Positions 1-7,966 are shown, counted from the first letter of the stretch. The stretch is DNA of 43,681 bases from Bacteroidota bacterium (GCA_963169675.1 CAUJFJ010000228.1:1-43681), one strand, 5' to 3'. Notes: generated by a model from the letters alone, not told the origin. Translations and numbers: made by a program.

Positions 1-565
1 CAATACTGTTCGGCAACCCGGGTGTACCACCTGCTAATGCCTCCGAGGGAGCCCAATTGGATGCAATAGCACAATCGAAAAAATTATCAATACGTTCCAA
101 GGACCAGCCGCCATCTTTTTTAAATGAAGAACCATACCACGAATCGCTGTAAGTGACGGAATCGACCGGGTAACCAAGGGGATTACGGAGTGCAATTTTT
201 TCGCCGGTGTTGGTAAGCGATAACGACGAAACCGAAGCACATGTTCCAAAGGCTGAAAACAAAGATGAGTTAGTCGTGGAACAAACAATTACGAATGAAT
301 CGGGGAGTAACACGATGGCCGGTAGTTGCCGGCTGCTGCCATCGAATAAAATCCAGCCATTCAAGTTAATTGGTGCAGAGCTTCGATTGTATAGCTCTAC
401 AAATTCGGCTTCGGGCAAACCTACGACCGGGTCGGGGTCAGCCAGAATTTCGGTGATAATGATTTCAGCACCGTTTGAAGTTGATAAAATAGGCTGTGAA
501 TAAGATTTTTGAACACAGACAGTTGATAGCAGGCAAAATGCCGCAAGTGAAGTGAAAAATTTCAT
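1..565 (-). CDS. Secreted lamin-tail-domain protein (5' part; 3' end beyond window)
   Basis: The reading frame opens at the ATG at 565 and stays open to the left edge, giving 188 visible residues, so the C-terminus is missing. The first ~24 residues (MKFF, a hydrophobic core, then YSQ) look like a Sec signal peptide. From about residue 33 the sequence follows the lamin-tail (LTD) fold: IIITEILADPDP, EFVELYNRS, LNGWILFDG, SLTNTGEKIALRN, DSVTYSDSW and a terminal GGTPGLPNS turn. LTD domains are immunoglobulin-like and common in large exported Bacteroidota proteins, often next to nucleases or a T9SS sorting domain; neither is visible here because the gene is cut. The role is probably extracellular or cell-surface binding, but the substrate is unknown. 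It is divergent from the mscS gene, with 94 bases between the two starts. Confidence 0.85.
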   Translation of the reverse strand, partial: MKFFTSLAAFCLLSTVCVQKSYSQPILSTSNGAEIIITEILADPDPVVGLPEAEFVELYNRSSAPINLNGWILFDGSSRQLPAIVLLPDSFVIVCSTTNSSLFSAFGTCASVSSLSLTNTGEKIALRNPLGYPVDSVTYSDSWYGSSFKKDGGWSLERIDNFFDCAIASNWAPSEALAGGTPGLPNSI

Positions 566-643
566 CTTGAAAAGAGTTTAAAAAGTTTAACGATTCAAAA
601 ATAAATAAAATAATTCAATCTGCAAAAACAAAAATAATTCTAT

Positions 644-651
644 TATCTTTG
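644..651 (+). promoter_or_regulatory. -7 box (TATCTTTG) of the mscS gene
   Basis: TATCTTTG matches the Bacteroidota -7 consensus TAnnTTTG exactly and ends 8 bases before the ATG at 660. Transcription would start only a few bases before the start codon. I could not find a convincing -33 TTTG. Confidence 0.6.
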
Positions 652-659
652 ACAGTACC

Positions 660-1514
660 ATGGATCAGCTCAACTATTATCTTCATTACACTTTATTCAC
701 ATTAGGAAAGGTGGAATTTTCTTTGTTGGGGATTTTCAAATTTTTGATGGCAATAGTCATTTTAATATGGTTGTCCTGGAAATTGAAGGATCTGTTGGTG
801 AAACGAATTTTAGTACGTTACAACGATGATATTGGTGTGAGGCAGGCTCTGGCAACTATTGCACGTTACATTTTTGTGGTCACCGGACTTTTCGTCATCG
901 TTCATTCAAGTGGGATCGATTTAAGCGGACTGGCTTTACTGGGTGGTGCTTTGGGAGTAGGTATTGGATTTGGTTTGCAAAATATCACCAATAATTTTGT
1001 GAGTGGTGTTGTAATTCTTTTGGAGCGACCGGTAAAAGTAGGCGACCGGATTGAAGTGAGTGGCACCACCGGAGATGTAGTCAAAATATCAGCACGGGCA
1101 ACTACGGTTGTTACGAATGATGGTATCAGTGTAATTATTCCCAATTCAGAACTGGTTTCGACAAGGGTAACAAACTGGAGCTTGACGGGCAAGATGGTTC
1201 GTTTTAAGATCCCGGTGCCGGTAGCTTATGGTACGGATCAGGATTTGGTATTGAAATTACTGATGGAAGTTGCAGCCGAGGACCCCAATGTTGCCACCGA
1301 TCCGGTACCGTCTATCAGGTTGAGTCAGTTTGGCTCCAATTCTTTGGTTTTTGAACTGGTTATATGGACCTCCAAACTGATGCACAGGCAGGGGATGATG
1401 CGTAGCAGAATTAATCAAGCGGTATATCGGAAGTTTGCTCAACATAATATCGAAATTCCATTACCCAAGATGGATATTCAGGTTAAGAATAGCATTGAAC
1501 CCAAAGATTCCTGA
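660..1514 (+). CDS. Small-conductance mechanosensitive channel, MscS family
   Basis: A 284-residue inner-membrane protein of the size of E. coli MscS. Hydrophobic helices lie at about residues 22-42 and 68-86, followed by the pore-lining helix at about 88-115, rich in Gly and Ala (LALLGGALGVGIGFG) and ending in QNITNNFVSG. Then comes the conserved beta domain with ERPVKVGDRIEV and the downstream IPNSEL motif, and a C-terminal alpha/beta vestibule. The family opens under membrane tension and releases solutes on hypo-osmotic shock. The start ATG follows its promoter almost directly. It is probably monocistronic or read through into asd, 73 bases downstream, which has its own promoter. Confidence 0.93.
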   Translation: MDQLNYYLHYTLFTLGKVEFSLLGIFKFLMAIVILIWLSWKLKDLLVKRILVRYNDDIGVRQALATIARYIFVVTGLFVIVHSSGIDLSGLALLGGALGVGIGFGLQNITNNFVSGVVILLERPVKVGDRIEVSGTTGDVVKISARATTVVTNDGISVIIPNSELVSTRVTNWSLTGKMVRFKIPVPVAYGTDQDLVLKLLMEVAAEDPNVATDPVPSIRLSQFGSNSLVFELVIWTSKLMHRQGMMRSRINQAVYRKFAQHNIEIPLPKMDIQVKNSIEPKDS

Positions 1515-1559
1515 TGTATTTCTTGGCTAGTTGGGATTGGTTCTTATTCACTAAAACAG

Positions 1560-1567
1560 TAGCTTTG
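1560..1567 (+). promoter_or_regulatory. -7 box (TAGCTTTG) of asd
   Basis: TAGCTTTG fits TAnnTTTG. A TTGG at 1537-1540 lies 19 bases upstream and could be the -33 element. The leader to the ATG at 1588 would be about 15 bases. Confidence 0.6.
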
Positions 1568-1587
1568 CCTTTAAAATTATCAAACTT

Positions 1588-2592
1588 ATGAAAGTGGCCG
1601 TTGTAGGTGCTACCGGGTTGGTTGGTACCATTCTATTAAAAGTATTGGAAGAACAAAATTTCCCGGTAACGGAACTTATTCCTGTGGCAACAGAGAAGTC
1701 TGTTGGTAAGGAAATTAAATACATGGGAAAATCTTACAAAATTGTTTCCATGGAAGATGCGATTCGCCAAAAACCGGATCTCGCTCTTTTCTCAGCCGGA
1801 GGGAATACCTCATTGCAATGGGCGCCGGAATTTGCGAAAGTAGGCACTGTGGTAATCGATAATTCATCAGCCTGGCGAATGGACCCCGATAAAAAACTGA
1901 TTGTACCGGAAATTAATGCAGATGCACTTACAGCTGATGATAAGATTATTGCCAATCCGAATTGCTCTACCATTCAAATGGTGATGGCTTTAGCACCATT
2001 GCATAAAATGTACGGTGTTCGCAGAATTGTAGTATCAACTTATCAGTCGGTGACAGGCACCGGTGCTAAGGCATTGCAGCAATTGGAAGATGAGAATATC
2101 GGAAAATCCACGGAAATGGTTTATAATTATCCTATTCACCGAAATGTTATTCCACAATGTGATGTATTTACCGATAATGGTTATACCAAAGAAGAAATGA
2201 AAATGGTGAATGAAACGCGAAAAATTTTGCGTGATGATTCCATTCGCATTACATCCACAACAGTTCGGGTTCCTGTGAAAGGAGGCCATTCAGAAGCGGT
2301 GAATGTAGAGTTGGGAAAAGAATTTACTATTGAAGACATACGTTCACTGCTTGAGAAAACACCGGGTATAAAAGTGGTTGATGATCCTGCCACGAACCAA
2401 TATCCTATGCCTATTCATGCAGAGGGCAAAGATGATGTATTTGTCGGCCGAATTCGTCGCGATGACAGTCAGCCCAACACATTGAACTTATGGATTGTTG
2501 CCGATAATCTGAGAAAAGGTGCAGCTACCAATGCGGTGCAGATTGCAAGCTGGATGGTGAAGCATCACTTGGTTGGAAAGCAGAAAGCATAA
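1588..2592 (+). CDS. asd: Aspartate-semialdehyde dehydrogenase
   Basis: Converts aspartyl-phosphate to aspartate semialdehyde with NADPH, the branch point to lysine/diaminopimelate, methionine and threonine; cytosolic. The 334 residues match the family length. The N-terminal dinucleotide-binding loop GATGLVG is at residues 7-13, the active-site cysteine is Cys126 in NPNCST, and the catalytic base is His234 in GGHSEAVN, with the substrate-binding arginine at Arg227. The DAP branch feeds peptidoglycan synthesis, which suits the envelope genes elsewhere in the window, but there is no operon link to them. The start ATG directly precedes the Rossmann strand KVAVVGATG, so the start is secure. Confidence 0.96.
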   Translation: MKVAVVGATGLVGTILLKVLEEQNFPVTELIPVATEKSVGKEIKYMGKSYKIVSMEDAIRQKPDLALFSAGGNTSLQWAPEFAKVGTVVIDNSSAWRMDPDKKLIVPEINADALTADDKIIANPNCSTIQMVMALAPLHKMYGVRRIVVSTYQSVTGTGAKALQQLEDENIGKSTEMVYNYPIHRNVIPQCDVFTDNGYTKEEMKMVNETRKILRDDSIRITSTTVRVPVKGGHSEAVNVELGKEFTIEDIRSLLEKTPGIKVVDDPATNQYPMPIHAEGKDDVFVGRIRRDDSQPNTLNLWIVADNLRKGAATNAVQIASWMVKHHLVGKQKA

Positions 2593-2644
2593 TCTCAAAA
2601 AAATATTGTAACATACAAGTAGTAACCGTTGGTATCAATCGGGA

Positions 2645-3457
2645 ATGAGACAAATATTCATCAAGAAAAAATTTGGTCCGAAGTCGGTTCGCTGGCGATT
2701 GCATGAAACTTCACGCATAGAAAGTTTCACCGATTCGGTATTTGCATTTGCCGTAACATTGCTGGTAGTTTCACTTGAAGTACCTGAAACGTTTAAAGAA
2801 CTTTCCTTATCGTTGAGTTCGATGTTCGGATTTGCGATTTGTTTTATGATGATCATGTTGATCTGGTTCGAGCAATATATTTTTTTCAGAAAGTACGGAT
2901 TGCAGGATACCAAAACTATTCTGATGAATTGCATTTTACTTTTTGTAGTTCTGTTTTATGTTTATCCGTTAAAATTTTTATTTGGGTTTCTTACCAGTGG
3001 AAATAAGGTGGAGCATCCCGATGGTTCGGTTGTGTACCGATTTGCCAATGATGGCGAAATTGGTCAGTTAATGGTAATTTATGGAGTGGGTTTTATGGTT
3101 CTCTATGGTGTATTTTTTATGATGAACCACCATGCATGGAAGCTACGTGATGAATTAAAGCTAAACAAACTGGAGGTGTTTAATACCCGAACCGCCATGA
3201 TGGGAAATGGAATTATGGTGCTGATCGGAACGTTATCTGTAACATTCGCTCTTCTTGATTTAAGCTCCAAATCGGCATATGCTTTTTTATCGGGTATGTG
3301 CTATGCATTAATCGGCCCTTCACTGGGAATATTTTACAATCGAAGAGCTAAGAAAATCAAAAAACTATTTACGCAAGAAGAAATTGATGAGGTAGCTAAT
3401 CAGGTGGTAACGATTACGGTTTCGGAGTTTAAAGATACAAGTGGTGTGTCTCAGTAA
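2645..3457 (+). CDS. TMEM175-family (DUF1211) potassium-channel-like membrane protein
   Basis: A 270-residue protein with about six hydrophobic segments. The first helix carries the family signature RIESFTDSVFAFA (Arg24, Phe28, Asp30), where most members have R-x(3)-FSD; here the Ser is Thr. Bacterial TMEM175 proteins are tetrameric K+ channels with one six-helix repeat per subunit, consistent with the single signature seen. The long hydrophilic N-terminus (about 20 residues before the signature) and the charged C-terminal tail probably face the cytosol. It lies 52 bases after asd; I see no clear promoter, so it could be cotranscribed. Channel activity is inferred from the family only. Confidence 0.8.
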   Translation: MRQIFIKKKFGPKSVRWRLHETSRIESFTDSVFAFAVTLLVVSLEVPETFKELSLSLSSMFGFAICFMMIMLIWFEQYIFFRKYGLQDTKTILMNCILLFVVLFYVYPLKFLFGFLTSGNKVEHPDGSVVYRFANDGEIGQLMVIYGVGFMVLYGVFFMMNHHAWKLRDELKLNKLEVFNTRTAMMGNGIMVLIGTLSVTFALLDLSSKSAYAFLSGMCYALIGPSLGIFYNRRAKKIKKLFTQEEIDEVANQVVTITVSEFKDTSGVSQ

Positions 3458-3500
3458 AAAGATGTGACTGCTTTATAATGTGCTAATTTGCTGATGCTTG

Positions 3501-3747
3501 CCCTGAGCAGAGCCGAAGGGTGCTGATGCGCCGCCCAGAGCGAAGTCGATGGGTGCTAATTTTTTGTTCCTGAGTAAAAAATGCGGTCCCCGCAAGGCAC
3601 GATGCGGGGTGACTGCAATTGATTTGGTAGTTTGATGATTCTTGCCTTGAGCTTGTCGAAAGGTGGTAGTTTGGTGATTTGTGTTCCCTAGCCAAAAGAT
3701 GACACTGCACTTGAGTTGAAAGCGCTGCCCTGAGCGAAGTCGAAGGG
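3501..3747. repeat. Four copies of a REP-like CCCTGAGC...GAAGGG repeat
   Basis: Copies lie at 3501-3520, 3534-3553, 3645-3663 and 3728-3747; the last is CCCTGAGCGAAGTCGAAGGG. The third has the variant centre GAGCTTGTCGAA. Each is an imperfect palindrome (CCCT...AGGG) that could form a short hairpin. Further copies occur at 7967-7985 (reverse orientation) and 28367-28386, so this is a dispersed family confined to intergenic DNA. Confidence 0.8.
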
Positions 3748-3862
3748 TTGAAGGTTGAAAGTTGTAAGTTGGGGGATTCAGGCAGAATGAAATTTCGTTT
3801 TGCACTTATGATTTATTTTGGTGCTGCCAAAATAGGTGGTTTTTCGTTCTCAAGATGATTTT

Positions 3863-3896
3863 ATTGAATAGCGATTAACAAGAATTGAAAACTGAA
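3863..3896 (+). repeat. 34-base dispersed repeat, copy 1
   Basis: This stretch (beginning ATTGAATAGCGATTAACAAG) matches 6159-6192 at 30 of 34 positions in the same orientation. The two copies lie on either side of the T9SS gene pair. Confidence 0.75.
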
Positions 3897-3927
3897 GAAC
3901 GACATATTATTCGGTTGGAAACAAAAA

Positions 3928-3955
3928 ATCCTAAATTCTTAATCCTTAATCCTTA
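3928..3955 (+). repeat. Heptamer array ATYCTTA, four units
   Basis: Successive 7-base units read ATCCTAA, ATTCTTA, ATCCTTA, ATCCTTA. Related arrays lie at 4127-4147 and 6133-6160, each preceded by an ACAAAA tract. Confidence 0.75.
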
Positions 3956-3966
3956 ATTGAATCTCT

Positions 3967-4018
3967 CCCTCTCCAGCCCGAAATATTCCACGGAGGAAGA
4001 TGCTAATGCTGGAGAGGG
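3967..4018. repeat. Perfect 11-bp inverted repeat with 30-base loop
   Basis: CCCTCTCCAGC at 3967-3977 pairs with GCTGGAGAGGG at 4008-4018. There is no T-tract after it, so it is not a standard terminator for the gene ending at 3457. It resembles a REP/BIME-like intergenic palindrome. Confidence 0.65.
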
Positions 4019-4126
4019 CAGGGGTGAGGCGGAGTGAGAAGCAGAATGAGAATGAGAAAGGGGAAGAAACAGGAACAGACTCAAAAACAGAAGGAGAAGA
4101 AATTTCCTGTTGAGCAGAAACAAAAA

Positions 4127-4147
4127 ATCCTTAATCCTTAATTCTTT
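4127..4147 (+). repeat. Heptamer array ATYCTTA, three units
   Basis: Units ATCCTTA, ATCCTTA and ATTCTTT end 15 bases before the start of the T9SS gene at 4163, so the array lies inside that gene's promoter region. Confidence 0.7.
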
Positions 4148-4150
4148 TCG

Positions 4151-4158
4151 TATTTTAG
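4151..4158 (+). promoter_or_regulatory. Weak -7 box (TATTTTAG) of the T9SS gene
   Basis: TATTTTAG differs from TAnnTTTG at one position and ends 4 bases before the ATG at 4163, which would make the transcript essentially leaderless. It lies directly behind the heptamer array. Confidence 0.35.
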
Positions 4159-4162
4159 CCTC

Positions 4163-5665
4163 ATGAAGTTATTCCGGACAACATTTTTAATCATTGTTCT
4201 CAGTATCATCTCTTGTTGGGTGCAGGCACAAAACAGAGGGAATATTTGGTGCTTTGGTGATTCTGCAGGTATCGATTTTAATTCTTTAATAAATCCCCAA
4301 GCAATAAATTCTGGATTGAGAACTCGGGGTAGTTGTGTTTCGGTTAGTGACTCCTCTGGAAATCTTCAGATGTATGCATTCACAAGAGCAACAATCCCAG
4401 GCAATACCACCAAGATTTTTAATCAACAAAATCAACTTATTCAAAATGGGGATAATATTGTTGGGGAGGGTTGGTATCATGAGTTGATCACATTCCCAAA
4501 GCCTGGAACCGATTCGATGTGTTACATTTTTTCGGTTGGTGTGGCAGGAAGTAGTCAATATGGTTTATATTATTCAGTGGTAGATCTGAAGGCCAACGGA
4601 GGTCTTGGTGCTGTGATTCAAAAAAATATGATGGTAATGCCGGATGAACAGGCGGACTGTATTAGTGCTGTGAAGCACGGCAATGGTAAGGATTGGTGGG
4701 TAGTGGGGCGGAGACTACAACATTCTCAATTGATTTGGAATAACGAATATTATGTCGTGTTGATTACTCAGTCAGGCGTTTCCTTGCCTTCATTTCAAAC
4801 AATTGGCTCGTTAAATAAAACTGGATTTGGCAGAATAAGTTTTTCTCCTTCGGGTGATACGTTGTTATTTACAAATGTAGGCCAGGTTATAGAATATTTT
4901 CAATTTGACCGGTGCACAGGAGTATTGAGCAATCCAGTTACAATCAGACCAGTTGCAACAACTTACAGTGATTGGACCTGGAGTAATGAATTCTCTTCCG
5001 ATGGCCGTTTCATTTATACCAGTACAAGTAAAGATACCACCCAATTGTTTCAATACGATTTGCAATCAACCAACCCACTGGCAACACGTACCACTTTGTA
5101 TCAGAGTAACTTCCCAAGATATGCAGGAGGTGATGTAAAACGAGGCCCTGATGGAAAAATTTACTTCAGTATTGCCTATGTGAACACCGGTGTGTCGTAT
5201 CCTTATCCGGATACAGTTTATAACAATTATAACATGAATTTAAGTGTTATAAATGCTCCCGACAGTTTAGGTGCAGCTTGTAACTTTCAGCCCTACAGTT
5301 TTTATCTTGGTGGGAAGCGAACCTATTATGGATTGCCCAATAACCCCGATTACTTTCTGGGTCCTAAAATTGGTAGTCCATGCGATACAATTACAGCAAT
5401 TTCAGAAGCAAGTGAAATTCCGGTCATAAGTAACATTTATCCAAATCCGGGCATCGGACCAGTTACAATTAATTACTTTCTGTCCAATGGGAAGCAAGGT
5501 AAACTGCAGATCTACAATGCCCTTGGAGAACTTGTTTATGAGCAACAATTAGCTCGATATACTTACATGCAGACTTTGGATTTGAGTAAATTACCGCAAG
5601 GAATGTATTTATTTAAATTGCAAAGTGGAAATTATGTTACCTTTAAAAAATGGATCAAACAATGA
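4163..5665 (+). CDS. T9SS-secreted protein with C-terminal type A sorting domain
   Basis: 500 residues. The N-terminal ~22 residues (hydrophobic core, then VQAQ) form a Sec signal peptide. The middle (about 25-410) contains spaced repeats such as NIWCFGDSAGIDFN, GRISFSPSGDTLLFT, SDGRFIYTSTS and KRGPDGKIYFSIA, which look like strands of a beta-propeller. The last ~75 residues form the Por secretion tail: SNIYPNPGIGPVTINY, LQIYNALGELVYEQ and LPQGMYLFKLQSG, ending in a basic KKWIKQ. Such tails direct passage through the T9SS and are cleaved or anchored by sortase PorU. It overlaps a second secreted gene by four bases. The propeller's ligand is unknown. The pair sits between two repeat-rich spacers, hinting at a variable locus. 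Confidence 0.87.
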   Translation: MKLFRTTFLIIVLSIISCWVQAQNRGNIWCFGDSAGIDFNSLINPQAINSGLRTRGSCVSVSDSSGNLQMYAFTRATIPGNTTKIFNQQNQLIQNGDNIVGEGWYHELITFPKPGTDSMCYIFSVGVAGSSQYGLYYSVVDLKANGGLGAVIQKNMMVMPDEQADCISAVKHGNGKDWWVVGRRLQHSQLIWNNEYYVVLITQSGVSLPSFQTIGSLNKTGFGRISFSPSGDTLLFTNVGQVIEYFQFDRCTGVLSNPVTIRPVATTYSDWTWSNEFSSDGRFIYTSTSKDTTQLFQYDLQSTNPLATRTTLYQSNFPRYAGGDVKRGPDGKIYFSIAYVNTGVSYPYPDTVYNNYNMNLSVINAPDSLGAACNFQPYSFYLGGKRTYYGLPNNPDYFLGPKIGSPCDTITAISEASEIPVISNIYPNPGIGPVTINYFLSNGKQGKLQIYNALGELVYEQQLARYTYMQTLDLSKLPQGMYLFKLQSGNYVTFKKWIKQ

Positions 5666-5928
5666 AATATTTTACACTGATAATTCTATTGGTTTTTACT
5701 ACAGGAATTTCTAATGCACAGCAGCCTGAGATACCACCTGAAACGCCATGTTTTACCAAACAAAAAGTCGACAGTATTAATGCAGCAAATATGTTGAAGC
5801 TGGAAGCTATTGTTCCGGTATTCATTGAATGGTATGTTTACGAAGGACAGACTGAAATATATTCCGGACCGCCAAATGTGGTGTCAATTGTAAATATAAA
5901 AATCGCTGAAACTTGTCCGGAAGAATGA
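5662..5928 (+). CDS. Small secreted protein coupled to the T9SS gene
   Basis: 89 residues starting at the ATG at 5662, which overlaps the upstream TGA (ATGA), so translation is probably coupled. A start 12 bases further upstream is possible but would put MDQT before a clean signal peptide. Residues 1-20 (MKYFTLIILL, then ISNAQQ) are a signal peptide, leaving a mature protein of about 69 residues with two cysteines (in TPCFTK and ETCPEE) that could form a disulfide. It has no sorting tail and no domain I recognise. Because it is coupled to a T9SS cargo gene, an accessory or partner role is plausible, but that is only inference. Confidence 0.6.
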   Translation: MKYFTLIILLVFTTGISNAQQPEIPPETPCFTKQKVDSINAANMLKLEAIVPVFIEWYVYEGQTEIYSGPPNVVSIVNIKIAETCPEE

Positions 5929-6132
5929 ATCTTATTCAATGGTTTGACATAAAAACATCCAAATCCATCGATAAATGAATTTAAAATACAAAGCTCAAAC
6001 TGGAATTTGTGCAAGATAGTATTTCAGAAAAATGTATTTCTCCCACTGAATTCTGGTCACTGCAAGTAGCTTTAGCTCTGATGCGGGGTAATTTATCATA
6101 TTGACGAATTTCCTTCTACGTAGAGATACAAA

Positions 6133-6160
6133 ATCCTTAATCTTTAATTCTTAATCCTAT
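6133..6160 (+). repeat. Heptamer array ATYCTTA, four units
   Basis: Units ATCCTTA, ATCTTTA, ATTCTTA, ATCCTAT. It merges directly into copy 2 of the 34-base repeat, whereas at the left spacer the order is reversed (34-base element first, array later). Confidence 0.7.
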
Positions 6161-6192
6161 TGAACAGCGATTATCAAGAATTAAAAAGTGAA
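6159..6192 (+). repeat. 34-base dispersed repeat, copy 2
   Basis: Begins ATTGAACAGCGATTATCAAG and matches 3863-3896 at 30 of 34 positions in direct orientation, 2.3 kb away across the T9SS gene pair. Confidence 0.75.
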
Positions 6193-6304
6193 TAATGGCA
6201 ATTGTGTCATATACAAAATTATTTTCTGCGCAGAATTTAATCTATCCTCTATCATTTATAATTTATCATTTTAACGAAGTTTCCTTCTGAGAAGAAAAAA
6301 TAGC

Positions 6305-7090
6305 CTACTTCGTTTTCGATGTCAATGGATTGGCCAGACCAGAATAACCCTTGAGATCCATTTTAATGGAGCCGACCAGAATTTCTGCTTCAGCACGCAC
6401 GACAATTCTGTTTTTGTCGTCGGTTACCCAAATGGTCATGTCTTCTTCTTCTTTAAAAACACGTCCTTCAAGAAGCATTGGACGAAATTTAATGCAATTA
6501 AAAGTTCCGAAGGTGGTCTTGATTTTTTCTTTACCAACGTATTTAACATTCATGCTAAATACCTCATCATCGAGATATGCATTAATTGGAAATACATCGC
6601 CGGCAGCTGCATGTGTAAAATCGAGTGTGCGGGCATAATAAAAAGCTGAAACCAAATCCTGAACATATTCAGGAACAGGAACCGTCATTTTTTCAGATGA
6701 AGCCGTTTTTTTATAATGGTTAAAAGTTACATTCTGATTAATGGTATAGCCACCTTCATCAACTCTTCTGATAAAAATCCAGGGCATGATTGCTTCGGTA
6801 TCAATGTAACTTTCGTAACGGTCGCGGACTTTAAAAAACCAATCGAAGGCACCCTTAGTTCTTCCGGTACCTACCACATGAAAAGTTTTGCGCGATCCCA
6901 CGGGATGTAACTCATCTTTGACTTCCAGAATTGCTTCACCGGCATCCATGAAACCATAGTGAATTCGATACTTCAAAATTTCACCTGCTTTAAAAGCTTC
7001 ATTCTTAACATTACGGAATTTATCCTGCGCTGGCGCAGATTGCCATAACAGGATTAAAAGCAGAAGGGATTTCAGGTGCAAATATTTCAT
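6305..7090 (-). CDS. Exported DUF3108 protein
   Basis: 261 residues from the ATG at 7090. An upstream in-frame TTG at 7120 would add ten residues ahead of an obvious signal peptide (MKYLHLKSLLLLILL, cleavage after APAQ), so the ATG is preferred. The mature protein follows the DUF3108 pattern: an early AGEILKYRIHYGFMDAGEA segment, a central VGTGRTKGAFDWFFKVRDRYESY block, then LVSAFYYARTLDF and a C-terminal beta-rich part with ITIWVTDD-like strands and a final GSIKMDLKGY. The family is exported to the periplasm and has no established biochemical role. It lies 45 bases after scpB on the same strand and is probably cotranscribed with it. Confidence 0.85.
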   Translation of the reverse strand: MKYLHLKSLLLLILLWQSAPAQDKFRNVKNEAFKAGEILKYRIHYGFMDAGEAILEVKDELHPVGSRKTFHVVGTGRTKGAFDWFFKVRDRYESYIDTEAIMPWIFIRRVDEGGYTINQNVTFNHYKKTASSEKMTVPVPEYVQDLVSAFYYARTLDFTHAAAGDVFPINAYLDDEVFSMNVKYVGKEKIKTTFGTFNCIKFRPMLLEGRVFKEEEDMTIWVTDDKNRIVVRAEAEILVGSIKMDLKGYSGLANPLTSKTK

Positions 7091-7135
7091 AGGAAAAGGA
7101 TATAGCAAATGGTGTTCCAAAAATAAATGCCCTGC

Positions 7136-7882
7136 TTATGCTTGATTCTCAGGGTCTTCTGCATTGGTCTCTTCTTCCGACTCCTCACCTTGCTGAGAAA
7201 CAGTCTCTGAATCGGAATCCGGTTCATTTTCAGGGAATGCTGCATCACTCACTTCTTCAATTACTGAAGGTTCCTGGTCATCGGAAGCAGTTTCGAGTTC
7301 AACCGGAATATTTTCTTCAATACCAAGCGGGAGTCCGATTTCATTGGCATCTAGCGATTGAATGTCTTTCAGTTTAGGAAGGTCTTTAACAGAGCGCAAT
7401 CCAAAGTGATCCATAAAATTCTTGCTGGTAGCATACAATAATGGTTTTCCGGGACCATCACTTTTTCCGGCAATTACAATCAATTCTTTTTCCAGCAATT
7501 TTTGAATCGAATAATCGCAACTTACACCACGGATATGCTCCAGTTCAGGTTTCGAGATGGGTTGTTTGTAAGCAATAATAGCCAGTGTTTCGAGTGCTGC
7601 TGTAGAGAGACGTTTTTTCTCTTTCAACTGCAGCATCACATGAATGGTAGCATGAAATTCTTTTTTACTCAGAAATTGAAAACCACCGGCAATTTCATTC
7701 AATTCATAAGAAAATTCTTCAGATGCATACTTTACTTTAAGCTCATCAGTTATGGCAATGATATCATCTTTTTTCAGATCCCAGCCATAAACAGCCTTAA
7801 GACACGAAATCATTTCATCAGGAGTGATGGCCTGTTCAGTAGTGAAAATAAGCGCTTCAATGTGTTGTTTAAGAAGTTTCAT
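7136..7882 (-). CDS. scpB: Segregation and condensation protein B
   Basis: ScpB dimers bind the kleisin ScpA and the SMC ATPase to form the bacterial condensin complex. The first ~180 residues contain the two winged-helix domains; the typical motifs LKQHIEALIFTTEQAI, LSTAALETLAIIAYKQPISK and RGVSCDYSIQKLLEKELI are present. The last ~70 residues are a strongly acidic, low-complexity tail (EPDSDSETVSQQGEESEEE), common but variable in this phylum. Total length is 248 residues. No scpA lies next to it, unlike in Firmicutes. The start ATG at 7882 begins MKLLKQHIEAL, matching the family N-terminus. Confidence 0.94.
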   Translation of the reverse strand: MKLLKQHIEALIFTTEQAITPDEMISCLKAVYGWDLKKDDIIAITDELKVKYASEEFSYELNEIAGGFQFLSKKEFHATIHVMLQLKEKKRLSTAALETLAIIAYKQPISKPELEHIRGVSCDYSIQKLLEKELIVIAGKSDGPGKPLLYATSKNFMDHFGLRSVKDLPKLKDIQSLDANEIGLPLGIEENIPVELETASDDQEPSVIEEVSDAAFPENEPDSDSETVSQQGEESEEETNAEDPENQA

Positions 7883-7966
7883 TTTTATTATTATTCGATT
7901 TTTAAATACTCTAATTTTTTGTCACAAAATAGTGTCAATTCCTTTTGACACCATATCACTGCTAAA

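Larger units (their letters stand above)
3458..4162. repeat. Repeat-rich intergenic region without a gene
   Basis: 705 bases with no credible gene; open frames through it consist of repeat sequence. It holds four copies of a short palindrome-like repeat (3501-3520, 3534-3553, 3645-3663, 3728-3747), a 34-base element at 3863-3896 that recurs at 6159-6192, a perfect 11-bp inverted repeat (3967-3977 with 4008-4018), a purine-rich stretch around 4030-4110, and two heptamer arrays of the ATYCTTA type (3928-3955 and 4127-4147). Confidence 0.8.
5929..6304. repeat. Repeat-rich intergenic region without a gene
   Basis: 376 bases between convergent genes with no credible reading frame. It contains the second copy of the 34-base repeat (6159-6192), a heptamer array (6133-6160) and two copies of a 38-base related stretch (about 6089-6126 and 6259-6296, both with AATTTATCAT, ACGAA and TTTCCTTCT in order). 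The same words occur in the spacer before 4163. No clear terminator is seen for either flanking gene. Confidence 0.75.

Noticed and set aside
3473-3805. Minus-strand open frame of 110 codons in the repeat region
   Set aside because: It is made of the repeat copies themselves (the same peptide motif recurs), has no promoter and no recognisable domain.
3458-6304. Insertion sequence or transposon carrying the T9SS pair
   Set aside because: No transposase, no terminal inverted repeats and no target-site duplication are visible; only direct repeats that may be general spacer repeats.
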